A DNA stretch of 64,000 nt, taken from contig NZ_JMJJ01000004.1 of the NCBI RefSeq assembly GCF_000710035.2, forward strand, positions 124,001 through 188,000, written 5' to 3'. The stretch comes from Pantoea ananatis LMG 2665 (lineage in GTDB: Bacteria > Pseudomonadota > Gammaproteobacteria > Enterobacterales > Enterobacteriaceae). The notes below the pieces were generated by a model that saw nothing but the letters and a program-made list of their open reading frames with translations, was not told the origin of the DNA and made no database searches. Shown piece by piece: positions 19,671-25,606 of this stretch (the stretch's first letter is position 1; the number at the start of each line of letters is the position of its first letter). Made by a program: the position numbers and the translations under genes.

Positions 19671-20228
19671 ATGAAATTCTGGCATGTGTTAAGTGGCGTA
19701 GCGATGGCGATGGCTCTCGCGGGTTGTGCACACAAAGGCAAACCGGTTCCAACCCCGACTTTAGGGTCAGCGGTTGCAGGACAAACAGCAACGATTGCTC
19801 AGCCTAACGTCAGTGGATCCGTCTATATTCGTCAGCGCATTGCGCTGCCGCCGAATGCTGCACTGACCGTGACGCTGTCAGATGCATCGGTTGCGGATGC
19901 TCCGTCGAAAGTGCTGTCCCAGCGCGTCGTGCGCACGGAAGGGAAGCAGGCGCCATTCCATTTTGTGCTGCCTTTCAACCCGGCCGACATTCAGCCCAAT
20001 GCGCGCATCCTGTTAAGCGCTGCCATTACGGTTGATGGCAAGATGGCCTTCATTACCGAAGAGGTTAAACCGGTGATCAATCAGGGCGGAACAAAAACCG
20101 ATCTGGTGTTAGTACCGGTCCCCTCTATGGCGATGCCAACGCAGCCTGGCGCAGCCACGAGCGTACCGGCAACGTCACCGACGCAGGTTACACCGTCAGC
20201 CGCTGTCCCGGCACCGACGACCATGTAA
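19671..20228 (+). CDS. ybaY: YbaY family lipoprotein
   Basis: Predicted lipoprotein of 185 residues with lipobox LAGC (Cys19). Residue 20 is Ala, so outer-membrane sorting is expected. The central domain (about 48-145, VSGSVYIRQRIALPPNAALTVTLSDAS) belongs to the YbaY/YscW group of small beta-rich lipoproteins. The C-terminal ~40 residues are a low-complexity Pro/Thr/Ala tail (PTQPGAATSVPATSP). Function not established. AAAAGGAGACGA upstream gives a strong ribosome-binding site. Confidence 0.93.
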   Translation: MKFWHVLSGVAMAMALAGCAHKGKPVPTPTLGSAVAGQTATIAQPNVSGSVYIRQRIALPPNAALTVTLSDASVADAPSKVLSQRVVRTEGKQAPFHFVLPFNPADIQPNARILLSAAITVDGKMAFITEEVKPVINQGGTKTDLVLVPVPSMAMPTQPGAATSVPATSPTQVTPSAAVPAPTTM

Positions 20229-20247
20229 GGTCTCAGGGCAACCTTAC

Positions 20248-20271
20248 CAGGGCGGCATTGCCGCCGCCCTG
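20248..20271. terminator. Stem-loop between convergent ybaY and atl
   Basis: CAGGGCGGC (20248-20256), ATTGCC loop, GCCGCCCTG (20263-20271). A strong 9-bp stem in a 48-bp convergent gap, but without a T run. Confidence 0.55.
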
Positions 20272-20276
20272 ACGCC

Positions 20277-20588
20277 TTAAAATCGCCAGCGATATTGGTC
20301 TAAATCAATCTCACCGGCGTCACTCACCTCAACGCCTTCCGCCTCCAGCGCATCTCGCTGACGAAATAACCGATCGCCCTGCAGCGAAATAGTACCGTGG
20401 CGATTAATCACCCGGTGCCAGGGAAGCGTACTGCCCTCAGGTAAGCGACTCAAGACGCCACCGACCTGGCGCGCTGCTCTTGGCGAGCCCGCCAGCAGGG
20501 CGACGTCACCATAGGTCGTGACGCGGCCGGGAGGAATTGCGGCAACGATTTGCCAGATTCGCTGTTTGAAGCTGTCAGAGCTGTCCAT
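20277..20588 (-). CDS. atl: Alkyltransferase-like protein Atl (YbaZ)
   Basis: Atl proteins resemble the DNA-binding domain of O6-alkylguanine-DNA alkyltransferase but cannot transfer the alkyl group; they flag O6-alkylguanine for nucleotide excision repair. The active-site Cys of PCHR is replaced by Trp57 in STLPWHRV, the defining feature. Other conserved parts are VTTYGDVALLAGSPRAARQVGGVL. From ATG 20588, with AGG at suitable spacing, the product is 103 residues. The frame continues to 20741, through the ffs promoter region, and that extension has no similarity and no ribosome-binding site. Confidence 0.93.
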   Translation of the reverse strand: MDSSDSFKQRIWQIVAAIPPGRVTTYGDVALLAGSPRAARQVGGVLSRLPEGSTLPWHRVINRHGTISLQGDRLFRQRDALEAEGVEVSDAGEIDLDQYRWRF

Positions 20589-20682
20589 AAACTTACCTGC
20601 CCGAGAAAAGGCGATAATTTTATCACATTGAGGGTTAATTATCGGCGATCGTACAAGAAACCAACGGTCATCCCGACCAGGC

Positions 20683-20711
20683 TTGCAATTGCCGGGGGCA
20701 TCCCCGATAAT
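20683..20711 (+). promoter_or_regulatory. Promoter of the 4.5S RNA precursor
   Basis: TTGCAA at 20683-20688, 17-bp spacer, GATAAT at 20706-20711, then a GC-rich discriminator (GCCTGCGC). Initiation near 20719 would give a precursor with a leader of about 24 nt before the mature 5' end at 20743, the leader length removed by RNase P in E. coli. GC-rich discriminators are typical of stringently controlled stable-RNA promoters. Confidence 0.8.
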
Positions 20712-20742
20712 GCCTGCGCTCTCGAAATGAGGGCTAGTCAAT

Positions 20743-20855
20743 GGGGGCCCTGTTGGTTCTCCCGCAATGCTAGCTTGTGAACTCGGTCAGGTCCGGAAGG
20801 AAGCAGCCGCAGCAGGTGACGTGTGTGCCGGGATGTAGCTGGCGGGGCCTCCACC
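20743..20855 (+). ncRNA. ffs: 4.5S RNA of the signal recognition particle
   Basis: The RNA scaffold that binds Ffh and docks with FtsY during co-translational membrane targeting. The sequence matches E. coli 4.5S RNA across its length: GGGGGCCCTGTTGGTTCTCCCGCAA at the 5' part, the Ffh-binding hairpin GGTCAGGTCCGGAAGGAAGC with the GGAA tetraloop, and the closing strand TGTGCCGGGATGTAGCTGGC with GGGGCCTCC. Length about 113 nt (E. coli 114). The first and last bases pair to form the long rod. Confidence 0.97.
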
Positions 20856-20985
20856 ATTTCATCTCGTAAACATCCCTCTTCCCAGATGATAAACAGGCGA
20901 ATCTCGCCTGGGCCGTTCCATTGCCGGCAGGCGAGTTGTGCAAAAACGGGCTGGTGAAATCAGATCAAACGTAATACAAAATAGG

Positions 20986-21201
20986 TTAGCGTACAAATTT
21001 CCAGACTGACACCGGGACTTTGTCATAGAGCTTGTTCATCGTCAGTTCAGCCAGGCGGTGATCGGCTGCTGAGTAAAATACTGCTAATTCTTCATCGGGT
21101 AATTCGTACTTATTTTTTTCAATCACGCGTTCCAGCGTGTCAATAGAACGACAGCGCCTCAGTCGCATCAAATAATCAGTTTTAGTTAGGGTTTTGTTCA
21201 T
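20986..21201 (-). CDS. hha: Hha, haemolysin expression-modulating protein
   Basis: Hha is a small H-NS partner that represses horizontally acquired genes and, paired with TomB, behaves as a toxin. The 71 residues match E. coli Hha (72) over nearly all positions: [50 protein letters not shown]. It follows tomB by 24 bp in the same operon. In E. coli several genes (ylaB, ylaC, maa) separate this region from ffs; here they are absent. Confidence 0.96.
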   Translation of the reverse strand: MNKTLTKTDYLMRLRRCRSIDTLERVIEKNKYELPDEELAVFYSAADHRLAELTMNKLYDKVPVSVWKFVR

Positions 21202-21225
21202 AAATAAACCGTTCTCACGTCAGTA

Positions 21226-21603
21226 CTATAATGAATGGCTTGGCTGTTGAAGAAAAGCGCACTCTTCAGTAAACACATTAAATAAACGTTTCGCTGAGCG
21301 TTGCCAGCGCTGAAGATCCTGAGTATTTACACTGTAGTTGCTAAACAGCATAAAGGTATCATCAAGATATTCATCGATTTGGGTAATCAGTGCTTCGTCT
21401 TCAACGTGCTTAATTTTGTAATTCATGGTGAAAGAGGCGATGTGCTCAATCAAATCGTTTAGCTGTAAATTGCTTTCGGCAGTGGGGTCATTAACCCAGC
21501 CGTGATGACTGTCAGTTAATGTCGCCATGCTGTCGTCAAACAGATTCTCACACAAGTATTTAAGCTGGGCAATATCATGCCGTTTCGGTGAGTATTCGTC
21601 CAT
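21226..21603 (-). CDS. tomB: TomB, Hha antitoxin and biofilm modulator
   Basis: TomB counters Hha toxicity by oxidising a cysteine of Hha and influences biofilm formation. From ATG 21603 (MDEYSPKRHDIAQLKYLCE, with GGAGGGG-type ribosome-binding sequence upstream) the product is 125 residues (E. coli 124). Conserved stretches include HGWVNDPTAESNLQLNDLIEHIASF and IDEYLDDTFMLFSNY. The C-terminal 20 residues diverge from E. coli. First gene of the tomB-hha operon. Confidence 0.95.
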   Translation of the reverse strand: MDEYSPKRHDIAQLKYLCENLFDDSMATLTDSHHGWVNDPTAESNLQLNDLIEHIASFTMNYKIKHVEDEALITQIDEYLDDTFMLFSNYSVNTQDLQRWQRSAKRLFNVFTEECAFLQQPSHSL

Positions 21604-21749
21604 CTTTTTCCCCTCCGTAGCGAGCAAAGTTACCGCAAAGCGGCGCGATTAGGTGAAGCGGCCAGGAAGTGGTTATCGGGTTTGTAAATAACGGACTGAG
21701 TTAAGAATAGTGTAGAATCATTAGTTCTGCTCACCTCCATTACTAAATA

Positions 21750-22103
21750 TTACAATTCATCGCCAGGTGAGGGGCGCTGATTCTCAATCGGCTCAAATAC
21801 AAGCGCGGCAGGGCAGATGCGGAAGCTGACTTGTTCATCTTGCGTAACGATTTCATTTAAATCCAGACACGGATTAAATAAATTCCACTGAAAATCGTAA
21901 AGTAACTTAAATCTATTCGTCTCTGTCATCTCAACAGCAATAACGCGTAAACTGCCTGGCACTAAGATGGCATTGGCTGAATACCATTGTAAATCGCCAA
22001 CAAGTGAATCTGTTATTTTGAGAATATTCCGCTCTATAATTGTGGCTAATTTTACGCAATCCGTTTCATCCTGCGCGACATCGCATTCAATTCTTACTGA
22101 CAT
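21750..22103 (-). CDS. Unrecognised 117-residue protein
   Basis: I do not recognise this protein. It is 117 residues, acidic, without signal peptide or membrane helix; it has three cysteines (CDV near the N-terminus, NPCLD and RICPA near the C-terminus). The pattern of alternating hydrophobic residues (LRVIAVEM, FKLLYDFQW, QVSFRICPAALVFEP) suggests a small alpha/beta fold. Its start at 22103 has only a weak GAG upstream. Base composition is noticeably more AT-rich than the flanking core genes, and it sits between tomB-hha and the zinc island. A coding region is supported mainly by an open frame that is not a shadow of another gene. Confidence 0.65.
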   Translation of the reverse strand: MSVRIECDVAQDETDCVKLATIIERNILKITDSLVGDLQWYSANAILVPGSLRVIAVEMTETNRFKLLYDFQWNLFNPCLDLNEIVTQDEQVSFRICPAALVFEPIENQRPSPGDEL

Positions 22104-22323
22104 AGTCTGCTCATGAATAACAACTTATAAACCCATCATTGATGTTCTTCTGGCGGTTTGCAAGTAGTCCGCCACACATAATAAGGCCTCGTTGAGGGCA
22201 AATTTAAGCAAGTGGTTGATTCGTTGCTGCTTCTCTATAGCCCTTTTTATGGCAAATCGTGCGCTGGTTTATTTTTTGAAACACATTGCCGTGGTGATAA
22301 CGCGACAACATCGGATATCATAG
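22104..22323. other. AT-rich intergenic region before the zinc operon
   Basis: About 220 bp with no gene seen. It must contain the promoters of the 117-residue gene (leftward) and of the zinc operon (rightward). TATCAT at 22316-22321 is a possible -10 for the rightward transcript, placing the start inside the Zur box, but its -35 is poor. Confidence 0.4.
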
Positions 22324-22340
22324 TTGTTATGTTATAACAT
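22324..22340 (+). promoter_or_regulatory. Zur box upstream of the zinc ABC operon
   Basis: TTGTTATG-T-TATAACAT fits the Zur core ATGTTATA-N-TATAACAT at 14 of 16 positions and continues into TTT. It lies 16 bp before the small ORF that opens the ABC operon. Zur repressing under zinc sufficiency is the expected effect. Confidence 0.8.
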
Positions 22341-22356
22341 TTTTTTTGGTGCGGTG

Positions 22357-22461
22357 ATGAATCAAAGTGGACTGTTAATGTCACTCGGAGGACGGTTAGT
22401 GGTGGCTCTCCTGTTAATCGCTGTTCTGGCAACAGCGATGTGGTGGGGAATGCAGCCGTGA
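22357..22461 (+). CDS. Small membrane protein ORF (34 residues) leading the zinc operon
   Basis: A 34-codon ORF (MNQSGLLMSLGGR, then a hydrophobic segment VVALLLIAVLATAMWW, ending GMQP) predicted to form one transmembrane helix at about residues 14-30. It begins 16 bp after the Zur box, preceded by GGTGCGGTG. Its TGA overlaps the GTG start of the ATPase gene in a GTGA arrangement, the same junction that joins the ATPase and permease genes, which suggests translational coupling. I know no named homologue. It could be an accessory subunit of the importer or a leader peptide; both are inference. Confidence 0.65.
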   Translation: MNQSGLLMSLGGRLVVALLLIAVLATAMWWGMQP

Positions 22462-23126
22462 TAGCGTTGAGAAATCTACAGGTGGGTTATCAAGGGCAAT
22501 CTGTCTCACTCGTTCTGACCACCCAGTTGCCCCAGGGCAGCATGACCGCGCTGATTGGTGCGAACGGAAGCGGAAAATCCACACTGATTAAAACCATCGC
22601 TGGCTTATTGCCGCCAGTGCAGGGGCAGTGTGAACTGCATCTTCCGCGCCGGGAAGTTGGCTGGCTGCCTCAGCGAAGCGAGCTGGAAACACGTTTTCCT
22701 TTAACCGTGTACGAGCTGGTTTCAATAGGTTGCTGGCCGCGCTGTGGCTGGTTTGGCGGAATCAACCGGCGCTTGCGTAAAGAAATTAGCGAGGCCCTGG
22801 AGGCGGTGCAGATGAGCGACTATGCCGATGCTCAACCTGCCACCTTATCCGGCGGACAGCTGCAGCGTGTGCTGTTTGCCCGGCTGATGCTGCAACGTAG
22901 TCGCCTGTGGTTGCTTGATGAGCCTTTTAACGGCATTGACAGCAAGACGGTAACGCTACTGATGTCCATCTTGCAGCAGCAGCAGCAGGCTGGCACCACG
23001 CTCATGGTGGTGCTCCACGATCGCCCGCTGGTTGAGCGTTATTTTAGCGATGTCTTGTCTATGGATGATGGTGCTCACCGCCGCAGTGTGATCGATGCCG
23101 CGCCCTTACGGAGCGTGGCGCCGTGA
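22458..23126 (+). CDS. Zinc-type ABC transporter ATP-binding protein
   Basis: ATPase of a metal importer. I place the start at GTG 22458, which has GGGGAA at 22445-22450; the product is then 222 residues. A GTG at 22440 is in frame but lacks a ribosome-binding site. Walker A is GANGSGKS, the signature LSGGQLQRVLFAR and Walker B LWLLDEPF. The segment WLPQRSELETRFPLTVYELVSIG is typical of ZnuC/AztA/MntB-type metal ATPases. The GTGA overlap with the permease shows an operon. The gene order ATPase-permease-binding protein matches aztABC rather than the divergent E. coli znuA-znuCB. Zur control upstream points to zinc. Confidence 0.9.
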   Translation: MIALRNLQVGYQGQSVSLVLTTQLPQGSMTALIGANGSGKSTLIKTIAGLLPPVQGQCELHLPRREVGWLPQRSELETRFPLTVYELVSIGCWPRCGWFGGINRRLRKEISEALEAVQMSDYADAQPATLSGGQLQRVLFARLMLQRSRLWLLDEPFNGIDSKTVTLLMSILQQQQQAGTTLMVVLHDRPLVERYFSDVLSMDDGAHRRSVIDAAPLRSVAP

Positions 23127-23962
23127 CAATTATTCAACCGTTTATTGAGTTCAGCTTTATGCGACGGGCGCTGGTGGCCTGTGTCGCGCTTGCATTTAGC
23201 GCCACCCCGCTAGGCGTTTTTCTCTCTTTGCGCCGCATGAGTCTGATTGGGGATGCCTTATCCCATGCCGTACTGCCCGGTGCCGCTATCGGCTATTTAC
23301 TCTCCGGCTTGTCCCTGGTTGCGATGGGCGTGGGCGGGCTGATTGCCGGCCTGGCGGTGGCACTGCTGTCGGGTGCCGTGAGTCGTTACACGCCGCTCAA
23401 AGAAGATGCCAGTTTTGCTGGCTTTTACCTGGGCTCGCTGGCGCTGGGCGTCACGCTCGTCTCACTTCGCGGATCCAGCGTTGATCTGCTGCACGTTCTG
23501 TTTGGCTCCCTGCTGGCGGTGGATAACCCTGCGCTGGCGGTGGTCGGTGGTATCGCCGCGTTTACGCTGCTGATGCTGGCCGTCATTTACCGTCCTCTGG
23601 TCATTGATGCATTCGATTCCGACTTTCTGCGCGCACAGGGCAAATGGAGCGCGCCGCTGGTGCACGGTATTTTTCTGACGCTGGTGGTGCTCAACCTGGT
23701 CGCAGGTTTTCAGGTACTGGGAACCTTGATGTCGGTGGGGCTGATGATGTTGCCCGCCGCCAGCGCCCGTTTCTGGAGTCGTCACCTCGTCATCATGCTG
23801 GGCTCGGCCATGCTGATGGCCGTGCTGTCGGCGTTTGCCGGGCTGGTGCTTTCCTGGCACTTTTCACTGCCGGCAGGACCGGCGGTGGTGTTGAGTGCCG
23901 CAATGCTGTTCTTTCTCTCCATCTTAACAGGGCCGTGCGGTGGGATTTTGCGCCGCCATTAA
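23123..23962 (+). CDS. Zinc-type ABC transporter permease
   Basis: Integral membrane subunit of the ABC-3 family (ZnuB/AztB/TroC type), 279 residues with about eight hydrophobic helices. The family motif at the start, LSLRRMSLIGDALSHAVLPGAAIGYLL (residues 33-59), is intact. The gene starts at GTG 23123 and overlaps the ATPase stop by 4 bp. It works with the flanking ATPase and binding protein as one importer. TAA at 23960-23962 is followed by the binding-protein gene after 12 bp. Confidence 0.92.
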   Translation: MTIIQPFIEFSFMRRALVACVALAFSATPLGVFLSLRRMSLIGDALSHAVLPGAAIGYLLSGLSLVAMGVGGLIAGLAVALLSGAVSRYTPLKEDASFAGFYLGSLALGVTLVSLRGSSVDLLHVLFGSLLAVDNPALAVVGGIAAFTLLMLAVIYRPLVIDAFDSDFLRAQGKWSAPLVHGIFLTLVVLNLVAGFQVLGTLMSVGLMMLPAASARFWSRHLVIMLGSAMLMAVLSAFAGLVLSWHFSLPAGPAVVLSAAMLFFLSILTGPCGGILRRH

Positions 23963-23974
23963 TCAGAGGTAGCT

Positions 23975-24853
23975 ATGAAGATATTACCCATTAGTCTGGC
24001 AGTCGGTGCGTTAGTCATCAGTCCATTCTCTATGGCAAAAACGGTCGATGCGGTAGCGAGTTTTACCGTCCTGGCCGATATTGTGAAGCAAATTGGTGGC
24101 GATCACGTCCACGTGAAGAGTCTTGTCGGGCCAAATGGCGATCCGCACACCTTTGAACCGACACCACAAGACAGCGAAGCGCTGGCGAAAGCGGATGTGG
24201 TCTTCGTCAGCGGGCTGGGGCTGGAAGGCTGGATGAATCGTCTGGTGAGTGCCTCGGGCTATAAAGGTCAACCCGTAGTGGCGTCAACGGGCATCGAAAC
24301 GCGGACGATGGAAGAAGATGGCAAAACCATCACCGATCCTCATGCGTGGAACAGCATGTATAACGGCACGATTTATGCCAAAAACGTGATGGATGCGCTA
24401 ATCAAGGCCGATCCGCAGGATGCCGATGATATCCGTAAGCGCGGCGAAAAGTATATTCAGCAGCTCCAGAAGCTGGACAGCTGGGCCAAAACGTCTTTTG
24501 CGGCTATCCCGCAGCAAAAACGCAAAGTGCTGACCAGCCACGATGCCTTTGGCTATTTTGGGCAACGTTATGGCGTCTCGTTCCTGGCACCTGTCGGTTT
24601 CTCAACGGAAGCGGAAGCCAGCGCCAGCGATGTCGCCAGCCTGATCACGCAGCTTAAGCAGCAGCATATTAAAACGTACTTTATGGAAAACCAGACCGAT
24701 CCTCGTCTGGTGAAGCAGATTGCCAGCGCCACGGGCGCGAAGCCGGGGGGAGAGCTTTATCCTGAAGCGCTGTCAACGGCTTCCGGCCCTGCACCCACCT
24801 ACGAGGCCGCTTTTAAACATAACGTAGAGGCGATGCTGAACAGCATGCGCTGA
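23975..24853 (+). CDS. Zinc-type ABC transporter substrate-binding protein
   Basis: Periplasmic cluster A-I metal-binding protein, 292 residues, with a signal peptide ending near SPFSMAKT. Expected metal ligands are His58 (GDPHTFEP), His123 (ITDPHAWNS), His189 (TSHDAFGYF) and an acidic residue near 264 (LYPEALS). Three histidines indicate the zinc branch (ZnuA/AztC), whereas manganese proteins have Glu at the third position. The His-rich loop of E. coli ZnuA is absent; TMEEDGKTI occupies that place. AGAGGT precedes the ATG. Last gene of the Zur-controlled operon. Confidence 0.92.
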   Translation: MKILPISLAVGALVISPFSMAKTVDAVASFTVLADIVKQIGGDHVHVKSLVGPNGDPHTFEPTPQDSEALAKADVVFVSGLGLEGWMNRLVSASGYKGQPVVASTGIETRTMEEDGKTITDPHAWNSMYNGTIYAKNVMDALIKADPQDADDIRKRGEKYIQQLQKLDSWAKTSFAAIPQQKRKVLTSHDAFGYFGQRYGVSFLAPVGFSTEAEASASDVASLITQLKQQHIKTYFMENQTDPRLVKQIASATGAKPGGELYPEALSTASGPAPTYEAAFKHNVEAMLNSMR

Positions 24854-24856
24854 GCA

Positions 24857-24895
24857 TAAAAAAAGCCGGAATGGCGGGTGAGCGACATTCCGGCT
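24857..24895 (-). terminator. Terminator of rpmE2-rpmJ2 (shared hairpin with the zinc operon end)
   Basis: AGCCGGAATG (24864-24873) and CATTCCGGCT (24886-24895) form a perfect 10-bp stem. The seven A before it (24858-24864) become a U run on the minus strand, so it is a proper terminator for the leftward ribosomal-protein transcript; it also lies just after the rightward operon. Confidence 0.9.
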
Positions 24896-24912
24896 AAGGT
24901 TCACGACACACA

Positions 24913-25053
24913 TCAACGTTTTTTCTTTCTTCCCTGTACGGCTTTAAAGCGCGGATTCGTTTTACAGATGATATAGATGCGGCCTTTACGGCGCACAACC
25001 TTGCAATCCCGATGGCGATTCTTCGCCGAGCGCAGCGAACTTAATACCTGCAT
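24913..25053 (-). CDS. rpmJ2: Type B ribosomal protein L36 (zinc-free paralogue)
   Basis: A 46-residue L36 (YkgO type): [20 protein letters not shown], then [21 protein letters not shown] and a KKKR end. It lacks the full CxxC...CxxxxH zinc-ribbon of standard L36; only two isolated cysteines remain. Known: such C-minus paralogues replace the zinc-binding L36 during zinc starvation, sparing zinc. Start at the second of two adjacent ATGs (25051-25053), because GAGAGGAC then has better spacing. It follows rpmE2 by 11 bp, in one operon under the Zur box. Confidence 0.95.
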   Translation of the reverse strand: MQVLSSLRSAKNRHRDCKVVRRKGRIYIICKTNPRFKAVQGRKKKR

Positions 25054-25064
25054 CATGTCCTCTC

Positions 25065-25319
25065 TTATCGGCGACCCAGAAAGCGGCCAAAGCGCTGGTT
25101 GAAGCGGGCAGTGCTGCCTTCTTTAGCAAAGTCTTTCTGCTTACCGGTATAAAACACATGAGATGCCGACGAGACGTCGAGCGTAACGTAAGGCAGGGTT
25201 TCGCCTTCAAACTCAACGGTACGATCGGTTTTGATGGTGGAACCGATTTTGAAATACACGTCAGCAGAAGTGTCGTGGAACACCACTGCACGATAGGTAG
25301 GATGAATATTCGCTTTCAT
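25065..25319 (-). CDS. rpmE2: Type B ribosomal protein L31 (zinc-free paralogue)
   Basis: An 84-residue L31 of the YkgM type from [20 protein letters not shown] (ATG 25317-25319). It has no CxxC zinc site and keeps the type B features [22 protein letters not shown] and RFNQRFGRF. During zinc shortage it replaces zinc-binding L31 on the ribosome, releasing zinc. A near-perfect Zur box lies directly upstream. It is placed back to back with the zinc ABC operon, as a compact zinc-limitation island. Confidence 0.96.
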   Translation of the reverse strand: MKANIHPTYRAVVFHDTSADVYFKIGSTIKTDRTVEFEGETLPYVTLDVSSASHVFYTGKQKDFAKEGSTARFNQRFGRFLGRR

Positions 25320-25335
25320 GATTCTCACTAATGTA

Positions 25336-25352
25336 ATGTTATACTATAACAA
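25336..25352 (-). promoter_or_regulatory. Zur box upstream of rpmE2-rpmJ2
   Basis: ATGTTATA-C-TATAACAA matches the Zur core at 15 of 16 positions. It lies 17 bp upstream of the rpmE2 ATG, where it would block transcription when zinc is plentiful. Confidence 0.88.
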
Positions 25353-25569
25353 TATTATGCGCCGCAGCCGATTCGATTGCAACCCTCCAAAAAGCAGGGA
25401 AAAACAGGGGCAGTAACAATACAGCCCGGTGGCGATGCGCGTGAGACAGGCGGAAAAGAAATCCATAGCGGAGAGGGCGAGGTGCAGTCAGAGTTGAGCG
25501 GGCATCGGGCCCATCGGCGTGGCAGACAGAGAATGTGAGCAGTCAGGTATGAGAAGGCACGATGAGGAC
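25353..25569. other. Intergenic region between rpmE2 and acrB
   Basis: About 220 bp. Nothing recognisable apart from short GC palindromes (GGGCCC at about 25508) and the acrB terminator at its right end. Confidence 0.5.
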
Positions 25570-25595
25570 AAAAAAAGGCCGCTGACGCGGCCTTT
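25570..25595 (-). terminator. Rho-independent terminator of acrAB
   Basis: Read on the minus strand: AAAGGCCGC, GTCA loop, GCGGCCTTT and a run of seven T (A at 25570-25576 on the + strand). Confidence 0.93.
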
Positions 25596-25606
25596 ATGTT
25601 TACGGA

